The translations under genes were made by a program, and so were the position numbers. DNA of 64,000 bases, taken from assembly GCA_934717855.1 (NCBI GenBank), contig CAKUZI010000003.1:124001-188000 (forward strand), read 5' to 3'. The stretch is from an uncultured Candidatus Melainabacteria bacterium. GTDB lineage: Bacteria > Cyanobacteriota > Vampirovibrionia > Gastranaerophilales > Gastranaerophilaceae. Position 1 is the stretch's first letter, and each line of letters begins with the position of its first letter. The notes under the pieces were generated by a model, which saw nothing but the letters and a program-made list of their open reading frames with translations, was not told the origin of the DNA and made no database searches. This document shows positions 1 to 9,173 of the stretch, one piece after another.

Positions 1-2
1 TA

Positions 3-1601
3 TTTAGTGCTGTTCATAATTTGTTTATTGAAAAATTAAATAATGTTTTCACTGCTTTTGGAGCATATCACGACAAGTCAAAATGTATTAATATAAAACT
101 TTTTAATTCAATGGGAAGCACTTACACATCAAAATTATTCTTGTCCGATGATACAAATCCAGTTATTGAATGTTTCAAAAACGGTTCTGCACAGGTTTGT
201 GAAAGCAGTAAATTTTTAAATATTCCGTACGTACAACAATCTGCAACTCTTATTTTGCCATTGATTTCAGTTAGTGGTTGTAAGGGAATTATGGCAATCG
301 GAAAAGATAATATCGAAAATCATATCGGGTTGTTTTCATTTATTGCAAATTATTGTGCATTATTTATGGATAATATTGAACTTTTAGAACAAACAAATAA
401 GTATGCAAATACTGACACTTTGACAGGGTTATACACCCATAGAGGATTCCAAGAAGTTTTGACAGCAGAGCTTAAGAAAGCGGAAGAAAATAATACCAAG
501 CTTTCAATTATTATGCTTGACGTAAATAATATTTCAAAAATTAACAGAGAACTCGGACATGCTAAAGGCGACGAAGTCATTAAGCTTTTAGCCGAAAAAG
601 TTAAACAAAATGTCAGAAGTAATGATAAAGCAGGTCGTTACGGTGGTGATGAAATTGCGATAATTCTGCCGGAAACAGATACTTCTGATGCGAAATATTT
701 AGCAGAATATATTACTTACTGTTTGTCTTGTTGTTTTGTAGATGATGTAGGACCTGTTAAGGTTTCTGTTGGAATTGCGACATATCCTGAATGCAGTCGA
801 GACCAAGAAAAACTTCTTATTCTTGCAGAACAAGCGATGTACATTTCTCAAGCTAAGGGTTACAAAGAGGGAATGTCTGCTATTGTAAGTTCATCTGACT
901 TTAATTTCTGGGATGATGATGCTTTGCATTCTTATGCGGAAGTTATTGCAAAACGTCATTCTCAATTAGGTGTAAATTTTGAAGAGGAACTTGTTCATAA
1001 ATTTAATAATGAGCAAATTGTTTCTCAAAATCATTTGATGGAACTTGCAAATTCTTTGGCAAGTGCAATTGATGCAAAAGACCCATATACAAAAGGTCAT
1101 TCAACTTCTGTTTCAAGATATTCAGAGGCTCTTGCTCGTGCGATTAACTTGCCGGAAGATGAAGTTCAAAGAATTAAATTAGGAGCATTGCTTCATGATG
1201 TTGGTAAGATTGGTATTCCTGAAAATGTTTTGAAAAAACCGGGAAAACTAGAAGACGACGAATGGGAGATTATGAAACAGCACCCTGTAATTGGGGCTGA
1301 AAAAGTGCTTGCGCCGAATGAGGCTCTTCGCGACTTAATTCCGATTGTAAAATATCACCATGAACATATTGACGGTGGCGGGTATCCGGAACACTTAAAA
1401 GGAGATGAAATTCCGCTTGCGGCAAAAATTGTCGCTGTTGCAGATACATATCACGCGTTGATTTCTGATAGACCATACAGAAAAGGAATGAGTGTTGAAA
1501 AGGCTTGTGAAATTTTAAAAGATGGTGCCGGAAAACTTTGGGATAGAGATTTGGTTCGTCAATTTATCAATATTGCTCCGTCTTTGTCGACAAGTGTATA
1601 G
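3..1601 (+). CDS. GGDEF plus HD-GYP c-di-GMP turnover enzyme (5' partial)
   Basis: Bifunctional c-di-GMP signalling protein. The frame is open to the left edge, so the true start lies outside; a TTG at 21 is only the first start-like codon inside. From residue 1 at that TTG, the first ~125 residues look like a GAF-type sensory region. A diguanylate cyclase domain follows, with RYGGDEI near residue 207 and an RxxD inhibitory site (RSND) five residues before it. The C-terminal HD-GYP phosphodiesterase has HDVGKIGIP (~391) and HHEHIDGGGYP (~445). Both catalytic signatures are intact, so it could make or degrade c-di-GMP; which activity dominates cannot be read from sequence. No membrane segment is visible, so it is probably cytosolic. 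Confidence 0.93.
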   Translation, partial: FSAVHNLFIEKLNNVFTAFGAYHDKSKCINIKLFNSMGSTYTSKLFLSDDTNPVIECFKNGSAQVCESSKFLNIPYVQQSATLILPLISVSGCKGIMAIGKDNIENHIGLFSFIANYCALFMDNIELLEQTNKYANTDTLTGLYTHRGFQEVLTAELKKAEENNTKLSIIMLDVNNISKINRELGHAKGDEVIKLLAEKVKQNVRSNDKAGRYGGDEIAIILPETDTSDAKYLAEYITYCLSCCFVDDVGPVKVSVGIATYPECSRDQEKLLILAEQAMYISQAKGYKEGMSAIVSSSDFNFWDDDALHSYAEVIAKRHSQLGVNFEEELVHKFNNEQIVSQNHLMELANSLASAIDAKDPYTKGHSTSVSRYSEALARAINLPEDEVQRIKLGALLHDVGKIGIPENVLKKPGKLEDDEWEIMKQHPVIGAEKVLAPNEALRDLIPIVKYHHEHIDGGGYPEHLKGDEIPLAAKIVAVADTYHALISDRPYRKGMSVEKACEILKDGAGKLWDRDLVRQFINIAPSLSTSV

Positions 1602-1729
1602 GGAAAATAAGCTTTTCTCGTATTTCTTTATGTTATAAAACTGTTCAGGCTATAAAGTATCTTCTAAACTAACAAAACATTTGCATATTTATGGTAGAAT
1701 ATCTAAAGTTGAAACAAGGGAGACTTTAG

Positions 1730-3403
1730 ATGGAAAAATTTTTTGATTATATAAAAAAACACAGTGATTTATTTACTTTTTTAGGTTTGCTGGTTGTTTG
1801 TTATTTTATTTTCTTTTTTAATATTGGAAACTATGCATTGATGGATGTTGACGAAACAAGATATGTTTCAATGGCGCGTGACATGTTTCATTGCAAAGAT
1901 TTTTTAACACTTTATTTGAATGGTGAATTTTTCTTTGAGAAACCGCCTTTATATTTTTGGGGCGAATGTTTGTCTTTTGCAATTTTTGGAAAAGTTACCG
2001 AGTTTACGGCGAGATTTCCTGTAGCGTTGTATGGAACTCTTTCAACTTTACTTTTGTATTTTACGGGTAAAAAGATTGTATCTCGAAGATATGGCGTAAT
2101 TTCAGCTCTCATTCTTGCTACTACTTTGGAATTTGTAATGCTTGCAAAATTTGCAATTTTGGATATTGTAGTAACAACTTGTGTTGGTTTTTCCATAATG
2201 TTTGGGTTCTTAACTCAATTTGTTCAGGATAAAAATAAAAAATATTTTTGGTGGTTATTTTATATATTCTCCGGTTTGGCGGTAATGGCGAAAGGAATTC
2301 CTGGATTTATAGTTCCTTTTGCGGTAATGTTTTTTGTCACAATAGCAAATAAAACGTTCAAACAAGTGTTTAGACCGCAATATATTTTGGTAGGTTTTTT
2401 GTTGTTCTTTTTAATTGTTTTACCTTGGCATTTGATTATGTTTAAAATTCATGACCCATTGTTTTTTCAAGAATATATAATCAAACATCATATCGAAAGA
2501 TTTTTTAATTCAAATGAAATCAATAGAGAACAACCATTTTATTTTTATTTTCTTACAATATTGTGGGGACTTGTTCCATGGATTTTTTCTGCAATCGCAG
2601 TTGGAATTACAAAAATAAAATCAATTAAAAAGTTCTCTATAGCAGAACTTTCTAATCCGCAAAAATATTTGTTATTCAATGCAATCGCGTTTGTTGTAAC
2701 ATTGTTGTTCTTTTCTGCGTCTAGTACAAAATTAATTACATATATTTTGCCGGTATATTTCTTTACAGCTTGCATTTTGGGTTTTGTTTGGGAAGATTAC
2801 TTGTTTAATAAAAAATATGAAAAACCAATAAATTTAACGGTATATATACTTGGTGGAATTTGTATTTTTGCCGGAATTTTAACATGTTTTGCTCAATTTA
2901 TACTTCCTGCTCAAATATATTCAGATATATTATCAATAAAATGGTTTTGTATTATTCTCGTATTGCTTTTTGGAATTTCAAGTATTATTTGTGCAGTAAA
3001 AAAATTGCCAAAAGGGGTTTTTGCTTGTTATATTCTTTTAATTCTCGTCACATCGGCTTTTGGAACAAAGTTATTCTATAATATGGATTACGAGTTTGGA
3101 CAAAATGATCTTATGCGTTTTGCGAAGTATTCGCAAGAGCATGGTAGAAAAATTGTAGTGGTGAATGATGAAAGAAAATATTCTGTAGTTTACTATTATG
3201 GTGTTCCTACAAATATGGATAACCGAAATGTTTTGTTTATTTCGTTGGATGATAAAAAAGAAATGGAGCACCTTGGTGATACTTTGGATGATAAAAATGT
3301 TTTTGTAATAATGAGAAAAAAAGAATATCAAGAAATTGATAAAACTCTAGATTTTAATGTATTGTTAGAGGGAAGAAAATACTTACTTGTTAAGGTGCAT
3401 TAA
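1730..3403 (+). CDS. ArnT/PMT-like (GT39-type) membrane glycosyltransferase
   Basis: Integral membrane glycosyltransferase, 557 aa, that should move a sugar from a polyprenyl-phosphate carrier onto an envelope acceptor. The first lumenal loop carries MDVDETRYVSMARDM followed by EKPPLYFW and a TARFP motif, the arrangement of ArnT/dolichyl-phosphate-mannose transferases with the catalytic acidic pair in the DE region. About 11-12 hydrophobic spans follow, then a short soluble C-terminal domain (~residues 460-557). The ATG follows GGGAG. Its stop overlaps the next start by one base (TAATG), so translation is probably coupled. Acceptor and sugar are unknown; neighbouring genes do not settle it. 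Confidence 0.85.
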   Translation: MEKFFDYIKKHSDLFTFLGLLVVCYFIFFFNIGNYALMDVDETRYVSMARDMFHCKDFLTLYLNGEFFFEKPPLYFWGECLSFAIFGKVTEFTARFPVALYGTLSTLLLYFTGKKIVSRRYGVISALILATTLEFVMLAKFAILDIVVTTCVGFSIMFGFLTQFVQDKNKKYFWWLFYIFSGLAVMAKGIPGFIVPFAVMFFVTIANKTFKQVFRPQYILVGFLLFFLIVLPWHLIMFKIHDPLFFQEYIIKHHIERFFNSNEINREQPFYFYFLTILWGLVPWIFSAIAVGITKIKSIKKFSIAELSNPQKYLLFNAIAFVVTLLFFSASSTKLITYILPVYFFTACILGFVWEDYLFNKKYEKPINLTVYILGGICIFAGILTCFAQFILPAQIYSDILSIKWFCIILVLLFGISSIICAVKKLPKGVFACYILLILVTSAFGTKLFYNMDYEFGQNDLMRFAKYSQEHGRKIVVVNDERKYSVVYYYGVPTNMDNRNVLFISLDDKKEMEHLGDTLDDKNVFVIMRKKEYQEIDKTLDFNVLLEGRKYLLVKVH

Positions 3404-3942
3404 TGTTAAAAAGATATGAAAAATTCTTAAAATATGTTTTAGAACCAAAGTTAGAAAAATATTTTGAAGAACAGTGTGAATTTGTAAAATGCAAAGAAGG
3501 CTGTTCTTCTTGTTGCGAAGTCGGGGAGTATCCATTTTCGAGACTCGAACTTGAATACATAATGTCTGGTTTTGTAAATTTGCCATTTGAAATAAAACAT
3601 ATAATTAAAGAAGAAATCAAACATTTAAAACAAGAACAGCCTAAAATGTACAAGTGTCCGTTTCTGATTAACAAAAAATGTTGCGTATATCAATATAGGG
3701 GGATAGTTTGCAGAATACACGGGCTGGCATGGTACGATGAATTAGAAAATCGTATAAGACTTCCATATTGCGTAAATAAAGGCTTAAATTATGCATCTGT
3801 ATTCAATCGAGAAACAGGAGAAGTTTTTTTAGATGCCCCGATAACCGAACGATTAAGAATAGATTCTATCCTAACAAGTTTGGAAGCTGAACCGTATAAT
3901 TTGGTATGCGGTGAAATACGCCCGCTGCTGAAATGGTTTTAG
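3403..3942 (+). CDS. YkgJ-family cysteine-cluster protein
   Basis: Protein of 179 aa with the cysteine pattern of the YkgJ (zinc/iron-chelating, formerly UPF0153) family: CKEGCSSCCEVG near residue 26, then CPF...KKCCVYQYRGIVCRIHG near 84-107 and a further Cys in LPYCVN. These residues are thought to bind a metal or Fe-S centre; the biochemical role of the family is poorly defined. It overlaps the glycosyltransferase stop by one base and is co-transcribed with it. No signal peptide or membrane segment is seen. Confidence 0.85.
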   Translation: MLKRYEKFLKYVLEPKLEKYFEEQCEFVKCKEGCSSCCEVGEYPFSRLELEYIMSGFVNLPFEIKHIIKEEIKHLKQEQPKMYKCPFLINKKCCVYQYRGIVCRIHGLAWYDELENRIRLPYCVNKGLNYASVFNRETGEVFLDAPITERLRIDSILTSLEAEPYNLVCGEIRPLLKWF

Positions 3943-3999
3943 AAAGTTAGATTTGTGTACCCATTAATGGATTAAAATGATAAAAATATTTTCGATGGA

Positions 4000-4317
4000 T
4001 TAATCTGATTGATGAGGATAAATAACTTCATAATCTCGTTTAATTTCTTCTTGAAACGACTTGGGTAAGTTATCAAATTCGTGAATATCAACTATAAATG
4101 GGATATTGCTTTCAGATAAAAGTTCCTTTAATTCAAATAAGTAGACATTATCCGAATTAAAATTTATTACAGCCAAATCTAAATCACTTCCGGAGTGCGC
4201 ATCCCCATTTAGTCTGCTTCCATAAGCCCAAATTTCTGCTTCTGGACAATATTTGTCAAATATGTCCGTTAACATTTTCCGATGTTCTGATTTTAAAAAA
4301 AGTCTACTCATGTTCAA
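4000..4317 (-). CDS. MntA-like nucleotidyltransferase antitoxin
   Basis: Small nucleotidyltransferase of the MNT family (105 aa). The active-site signature GSx10DxD is exact: GSRLNGDAHSGSDLDL near residues 35-50, with a later Asp (VDIHEFD) that could be the third carboxylate. In characterised HepT/MntA pairs the MNT protein adds AMPs to the HEPN toxin and so disarms it. Its start lies inside the end of the HEPN gene (14-base overlap), the usual order for this module. ATG at 4317 is used; a second Met two residues on (4311) is equally possible. Confidence 0.88.
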   Translation of the reverse strand: MNMSRLFLKSEHRKMLTDIFDKYCPEAEIWAYGSRLNGDAHSGSDLDLAVINFNSDNVYLFELKELLSESNIPFIVDIHEFDNLPKSFQEEIKRDYEVIYPHQSD

Positions 4318-4714
4318 TAATTTCTTTCAAATGATAGACGTCTTTAAAAAAGTTGTCCATTAATTTTAAAGTTTCTTCTGCAAAAGCTTTACCATAATCG
4401 TGTGCTGTATTATTTCTATTATCACGATACATAAACCAGCGTTTTACTTCGTCTTCTGTCATTAAAGAGTGTTTGTGAGCTTCTCTAAACAAATCTTTAA
4501 AAGTAAATCCATCTACAATTTTTTTGCTTGCATAGTATGGAGCTAAATATTTTCGTAAAAGTTTGCCACTTTGTTCCAATGTTATTTCAAAGCTTTTTAC
4601 TAAAGAATTTCGGAACATTTCATAGTCAACAGAACCCTCTTGTGCCTTTTTAATACAAGCACAAGATTTTTCCAATGTTTCTATGCATCTTGTAAGATAT
4701 TCTGTGTTTAACAT
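4304..4714 (-). CDS. HepT-like HEPN toxin
   Basis: HEPN-domain protein of 136 aa. It contains RNNTAHDY near the end of the helical bundle, an exact Rx4HxY motif, the ribonuclease signature of HepT toxins. It was historically annotated as a nucleotidyltransferase substrate-binding protein (HI0074 type). The motif looks intact, so the toxin is probably active. With the overlapping MNT gene it forms a compact type VII toxin-antitoxin locus between the convergent YkgJ gene and gatA. An alternative is a housekeeping nucleotidyltransferase pair with no toxic role. Confidence 0.87.
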   Translation of the reverse strand: MLNTEYLTRCIETLEKSCACIKKAQEGSVDYEMFRNSLVKSFEITLEQSGKLLRKYLAPYYASKKIVDGFTFKDLFREAHKHSLMTEDEVKRWFMYRDNRNNTAHDYGKAFAEETLKLMDNFFKDVYHLKEIIEHE

Positions 4715-4742
4715 AATCCTGTTTAAGTTATTTTAAGTAATT

Positions 4743-4775
4743 GCGTGAAACGGATAAAACATACCCGCTTCACGC
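4743..4775 (-). terminator. Hairpin after gatA
   Basis: GCGTGAA (4743-4749) pairs with TTCACGC (4769-4775), extended by CGG/CCG across one mismatch. It lies 7 bases beyond the gatA stop codon and before the hepT start. The T-run on the minus strand is weak, so this may be a leaky terminator or an mRNA-end hairpin. Confidence 0.5.
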
Positions 4776-4782
4776 GAATTTA

Positions 4783-6246
4783 TTATATTTTTGCCAATTG
4801 CAAGTAGTAATCGTTTGCTCTTTCAAATTTATAGGCAGCATTGAATAATCTGCTTTCTTGCAATTGTGGAGCTAAGATTTGCAAGCCGATTGGCATACCA
4901 TCTTTGTCAAATCCTGCAGGAACACTCATTCCCGGAATACCTGCCAAGTTCGCTGAAATAGTTGCAATATCTGTCAAATACATTTGTAATGGATCTGAAG
5001 ATTTTGCTCCAAGGTCAAATGCTGTATTCGGACAAGTTGGAGAAATCAATATATCAACTTTTTTGAATGCTTCTGCAAAATCTTGAGTTACCAAAGCTCT
5101 CATTTGTTGAGCTTTTTTGTAATAAGCGTCATAGTAACCTGATGATAGCGCATAAGTTCCAAGCATTATACGACGTTTTACTTCAGGTCCAAAGCCTTCT
5201 GCTCTTGTTTTTGTATACATTTCAAGAAGATTTTTAGCATCCGGAGTTCTGTAACCGTATCTTACGCCGTCAAATCTTGCAAGGTTTGATGAGCATTCTG
5301 CTGTTGCCAAAATGTAGTAAATTCCGATTGAATATTTCAAGTGAGGAAGTGAAATTTCTACGATTTCTGCACCAAGTTTTTTGTAATCTTCGATTGCTCT
5401 TTCAAGCGCTTTTTGAACATCTTCAGATAAACCATCAGACATAAGTTCTTTGATAACACCGACTTTCATTCCTTTGATGTCGTTATTAAGGTTTGCGGAA
5501 TAGTGTTCTACAGGTAAGTCCAAAGATGTAGAATCTTTAGGATCATGACCAGAAATAACTTCAAGTAGGTTTGCAGCATCTTCAACAGTTCTTGCAAAAG
5601 GTCCGATTTGGTCTAATGATGAAGCAAATGCAATCAAACCATATCTAGAAACACGTCCGTAAGTCGGTTTCATCCCAACAATACCGCAGAATGAAGCAGG
5701 TAATCTGATAGAACCGCCAGTATCAGAACCAAGCGCCAAAGTTGCTTCACAAGAAGAAACACTTGCTGCTGATCCACCTGATGAACCCCCTGGAACTTTA
5801 TTCAAATTCCAAGGGTTGTGAACTTTGTTGAATGCTGAGTTTTCGTTAGAAGAACCCATTGCGAATTCGTCAAGGTTTGCTTTTCCAACGATTGGAACTA
5901 AATTATTTAAAAGTTTTTCCGTAACTGTTGCGTTGAACGGAGAAACAAAGTTTTCCAAAATTTTTGATGATGCAGTTGTTTTTGAACCTACTAAGTTCAT
6001 GTTATCTTTTAAGGCAAGCGGAATACCAGCAAGTAGAGGTAATTCTTCACCTTTTGCAATCTTTTCATCAACTTTTTTTGCTGTTTCAAGTGCAGTTTCT
6101 TTTGTTAAAGAATTAAAAGCACCTAATTTGCTTTCCAAATTGTCAATTCTTTCAAAAGCTGCATTTGTAAGTTCTACAGCTGAAATTTCTTTATTTTTTA
6201 AAGCTTTACTTTGTTCTGTTGCTGATTTTTTCAAAAGCTCGTTCAT
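4783..6246 (-). CDS. gatA: Asp/Glu-tRNA(Asn/Gln) amidotransferase subunit A
   Basis: Amidase subunit of GatCAB, which turns mischarged Glu-tRNA(Gln) or Asp-tRNA(Asn) into the cognate amide using ammonia from glutamine. The amidase-signature triad is complete: Lys80 (LALKDNMN), cis-Ser155 (GGSSGGS) and nucleophile Ser179 (GSDTGGSIRLPASFCG). Length 487 aa is normal. The ATG follows AAGGAGAAAAT, a strong ribosome site. gatB and gatC are not adjacent, so the complex is encoded at separate loci, as in many bacteria. Confidence 0.97.
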   Translation of the reverse strand: MNELLKKSATEQSKALKNKEISAVELTNAAFERIDNLESKLGAFNSLTKETALETAKKVDEKIAKGEELPLLAGIPLALKDNMNLVGSKTTASSKILENFVSPFNATVTEKLLNNLVPIVGKANLDEFAMGSSNENSAFNKVHNPWNLNKVPGGSSGGSAASVSSCEATLALGSDTGGSIRLPASFCGIVGMKPTYGRVSRYGLIAFASSLDQIGPFARTVEDAANLLEVISGHDPKDSTSLDLPVEHYSANLNNDIKGMKVGVIKELMSDGLSEDVQKALERAIEDYKKLGAEIVEISLPHLKYSIGIYYILATAECSSNLARFDGVRYGYRTPDAKNLLEMYTKTRAEGFGPEVKRRIMLGTYALSSGYYDAYYKKAQQMRALVTQDFAEAFKKVDILISPTCPNTAFDLGAKSSDPLQMYLTDIATISANLAGIPGMSVPAGFDKDGMPIGLQILAPQLQESRLFNAAYKFERANDYYLQLAKI

Positions 6247-6282
6247 ATTTTCTCCTTAGCTATTAAATCGAAATTCTTCGCC

Positions 6283-6337
6283 CTGTCATTCTGAGGTTTT
6301 AGCCGAAAAATCTCGAAACAGCTCAGAATAACACAAG
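6283..6337. repeat. GTCATTCTGAG inverted-repeat element
   Basis: GTCATTCTGAG at the left and CTCAGAATAAC at the right are inverted copies with one mismatch, about 55 bp in all, giving one hairpin. It lies in the 222-base gap between the divergent gatA and 509-aa gene starts. Similar GTCATTCTGAG hairpins are dispersed in many gut bacterial genomes. No coding content. Confidence 0.6.
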
Positions 6338-6468
6338 GTACAAGAAAATTTTATGACAAAAATAACAGTTTAGCAAGTAAAAGAACATTCGAAAAACATT
6401 AAGAAGTATTAAGCCGAAATTTGAATAATTATCAATTTTAATAAATATATATTTTTTATATATATAAT

Positions 6469-7998
6469 ATGCAAGAAAAAGTAGAGACAGATTTAGATAT
6501 AGAAAATAAAATTGTTACTCCGGCTGAAGATGCACCTAAACCGGAAATTGAACCTGAAGTTGTACCTTTTCAAGAAGAACCAAAACTTGAAATTAGTTCC
6601 GCTGTTGTAATGAGTGGAAATCAAAATATTCCAACACAAATTGGGGATTTTTCATTTAATGCAAATAAAAAATCTGAAAACGGTATAATTAATCGTTCTT
6701 ATAATATTGGTTTTAATAAAAATATAAAAAATGTTACACTTAGTGCAAATTTAACAGAAAATGACGGAAAATTTTCGCATTCAGAAAATCTAAATTATAA
6801 TCTTTCAACTGATAACTTTGGAGTAAATGCAAATTTAAACAACACAGATGGGCAAGTCACATACTCTGCAGATGCAAATTGGCAAGATGAATTTAACAAC
6901 GGACTTAGTGCAAATGCGTATGTACACAGTGATAACAATAATTCTTCCGTAACTGTCGAAGTAAAAAAACGACTTATAAATCCAAACAATATTGCAAATA
7001 TTAAAAACCAAGATCAGGAAAGAAAAGAAGAGCTTATTGAAACGGGTGACAGATTTAGTTTACAAACTAAAGTTGGTAAATCCAAAGATAAAGGTTTTTA
7101 TACAAACAATTCTTTAATGTACAGAATTGATAATGACAACTTTTTGCAAACTGATTTTGACCAAAATCAAAATAATAGTCGACAAATATCAGCTACTACG
7201 GATTTAAAACACTTTAAGTTGTCTTATACTAACGAAATAAGTCGAGAAAATGTTGCAAATGAAAAAATGCAAACAGTTACCAAAACTAATACTCAAGTAA
7301 ATAAAGTTGACTTAAATGTAAAAGGGACTAAAAATCAATATACCGCTAATCTTGCACACGTAAAAACAGAAGTTGAAAACAAACCATGTGAAAATCCTGC
7401 AGAAGTAACCCACGAGACAACAACAAATTTGTCGCTTGAAACTGGTGCAATATTAAATAGAACTGAGTATGGTGAATTTAATAGTGGGTTGAATGGTGAA
7501 ATAAAAACAGCTATTTCATTTGAAAATGGGAAATTTTCCGGTTATAATATCGGACTCGATGGAGCATACAATTATTACGGTGAGGAACATGATTCTACAA
7601 CGGATTATTTACTCAGAGCCAATGTTAGTTTTGGAAAAAATAACGGAACAAAACTTTTTAGCTCAGAGCTTTCTGGAGCGTATAGAATAAATAATTGCAA
7701 TACGATATTTGAACCATCAATTAAATATTCAACAAATCATTCAGATGCAGCCAAAAAAGAAGAATTAGTTGGGCAAATAGGAGTTTTTCAAAATGTCGGT
7801 AAAAAATTCAATGATGCTGTAATTTACACAACTCTTGAAGCTGGAAAAAAATGGGAGAATCCCAAAGGTTTTTCTTATTTTAATTGGAATGTAGGTTCAA
7901 AAGTTAAACTCAGCAAAAAATTTACACTAAATTCAAATATAAATTTGGGGACAAGAAGAAATTTTGGCGGAGAAATAGGAGGAAATATAAGCTTTTAA
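6469..7998 (+). CDS. Beta-rich protein, possible outer-membrane barrel
   Basis: Protein of 509 aa not recognised by family. After an acidic, proline-containing N-terminus (~45 residues) it becomes an Asn/Ser/Thr-rich run of alternating polar and apolar residues, as in amphipathic beta strands, and it ends in ...GGNISF. A C-terminal Phe after strand-like sequence is typical of outer-membrane barrels. Against that, no signal peptide is visible at this ATG, and the upstream bases (AT-only, no purine-rich site) give no Shine-Dalgarno. Either the true start uses leaderless or unusual initiation, or the protein is not exported by Sec. It stands alone. Confidence 0.7.
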   Translation: MQEKVETDLDIENKIVTPAEDAPKPEIEPEVVPFQEEPKLEISSAVVMSGNQNIPTQIGDFSFNANKKSENGIINRSYNIGFNKNIKNVTLSANLTENDGKFSHSENLNYNLSTDNFGVNANLNNTDGQVTYSADANWQDEFNNGLSANAYVHSDNNNSSVTVEVKKRLINPNNIANIKNQDQERKEELIETGDRFSLQTKVGKSKDKGFYTNNSLMYRIDNDNFLQTDFDQNQNNSRQISATTDLKHFKLSYTNEISRENVANEKMQTVTKTNTQVNKVDLNVKGTKNQYTANLAHVKTEVENKPCENPAEVTHETTTNLSLETGAILNRTEYGEFNSGLNGEIKTAISFENGKFSGYNIGLDGAYNYYGEEHDSTTDYLLRANVSFGKNNGTKLFSSELSGAYRINNCNTIFEPSIKYSTNHSDAAKKEELVGQIGVFQNVGKKFNDAVIYTTLEAGKKWENPKGFSYFNWNVGSKVKLSKKFTLNSNINLGTRRNFGGEIGGNISF

Positions 7999-8046
7999 AC
8001 TAGAACAGGGGGTTGACAAACTACAAAAAATCGTAAATAATATAAG

Positions 8047-8243
8047 TGTAGGGCGAAGCCCTTAACGAGTTAAGCGCTATGTTAAGAGCTTGCTACGCAC
8101 CCTACGATTTTAGTAAATTTAATGCTACTAACAGTATATCAAATGCTATTAGTAGCATTATTATTTTGTTAATCATAGCTTACCTCCTTCCGTTCAATTT
8201 CTACGTAAATTGTGTGTAACGGAGTTGGTATGTGCGCCCTACA
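8047..8243. repeat. MITE-like element with TGTAGGGCG ends
   Basis: TGTAGGGCG at 8047 and CGCCCTACA ending at 8243 are perfect 9-bp terminal inverted repeats. An internal CCCTAC (8100-8105) can also pair with the left end. Between are a CTTAAC/GTTAAG hairpin and an 11-bp inverted repeat. No transposase frame and no clear target duplication are seen. It resembles the GTAGGG-type hairpin repeats common in cyanobacteria and other phyla. Confidence 0.55.
8121..8159 (+). terminator. Terminator-like hairpin
   Basis: AATGCTACTAA (8121-8131) and TTAGTAGCATT (8149-8159) are perfectly complementary over 11 bp and are followed by ATTATTTTGTT. It could end transcripts started at the promoter-like site at 8013-8041. 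The T-run is interrupted, so the call is tentative. Confidence 0.4.
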
Positions 8244-8560
8244 AATTAATTATAATCCACCAAAAATATTAATGCAATATTGTTAAAATTTTTAGTTTGG
8301 CTTCATTGGCAGAATTGAGAAACAACTGCGGTGTATAACGCTAAATAAATCCATGATGTTGGGGGGGGGCTTCTCGCTCGTAACTGCCATTCATATTGCT
8401 ATCTCAGATATGAATTTCGTTCCTCGCTCCCCAAGTTGGACACTCGTCCGGAATTTCGCAAATCCCAACCTACTTTTTGAAACGGGCTATTCACTACTCA
8501 CCATTCACCACTCACTAACAATCTGGTCTTTTAACTTCTCAAGTTTCACTATAACTCTTA

Positions 8561-9139
8561 TTACAATTTTTGCATTTTTTTATTAATTTGAGAACGAATT
8601 TTATTTGCGCGATATAAGTAATTTGTTAGTTTTTCGTAATTTGCTTTGGTTTCGCCGTATGGAACTTTCATTGCGATTAATTCATCAACGTTTTCATTAA
8701 TGCTGGTCAATGTTTCCAAAGAGTCGCTCATGTCAAAAATAGATTGAACTTTTTTAGACATTTTTGCAATAATTTTTCTTGATACAAAACGAGCTAATCT
8801 CGCAATTGGAGAAAGCTTTGGCTTGTTTTTTTTAGGAGTAATAACTGTTGTTAATTTCTCCGTCAAACCTCTTTTGGAATATTGTTCTTTTAATTCTGTA
8901 ATTTCATTTTCAAGTTTTTTAGCTTGAATTTTCAAATCCATTACATCAAGAAGTTTTCCAATAAGTTCAGCACCTTTAATTTTGAGATTTAGTGCATCTA
9001 AAGCTTCTTCTTTTTCTGCAATTAAACATTCCAATTTTAATGTTTTATCGTCCAAGTCTTTAAATGAATTATTATTTAAAATATTTTGGTCGATATCATT
9101 TAATCTTTTGAAGTTGTTTTGGAATAAATTTTCGTTCAT
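8561..9139 (-). CDS. Hypothetical coiled-coil protein
   Basis: Protein of 192 aa, family not recognised. Residues ~30-90 form a charged heptad-like coiled coil, followed by a basic stretch (ITPKKNKPK) and a mostly helical C-terminus. No signal or membrane segment. The frame could start 26 codons earlier, but that would overlap the end of the upstream permease gene; ATG at 9139, after the permease stop, is preferred. It follows the LptF/G gene by 34 bases and is probably co-transcribed with it, which does not by itself imply a role in LPS export. Confidence 0.65.
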   Translation of the reverse strand: MNENLFQNNFKRLNDIDQNILNNNSFKDLDDKTLKLECLIAEKEEALDALNLKIKGAELIGKLLDVMDLKIQAKKLENEITELKEQYSKRGLTEKLTTVITPKKNKPKLSPIARLARFVSRKIIAKMSKKVQSIFDMSDSLETLTSINENVDELIAMKVPYGETKANYEKLTNYLYRANKIRSQINKKMQKL

Positions 9140-9173
9140 TGCAATTTTTAAAACCTGTAAATTTAAAAATTTG

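Larger units (their letters stand above)
7999..8560. other. Repeat-filled intergenic region
   Basis: A 562-base stretch without a convincing gene. It holds a promoter-like pair (TTGACA 8013-8018, AATAAT 8036-8041), an element with TGTAGGGCG ends (8047-8243), a perfect 11-bp hairpin (8121-8159), a G9 tract (8361-8369) and a partial ATTCACTACTCACC-type repeat arm (8481-8516). A 77-codon frame at 8353-8586 is made of these repeats and is not called as a gene. Confidence 0.75.

Noticed and set aside
8353..8586. 77-codon open frame on the plus strand
   Set aside because: Built from a G9 tract and a hairpin-repeat arm (translated SLLTIHHSL), and no ribosome site; it also runs into the 3' end of the opposite gene.
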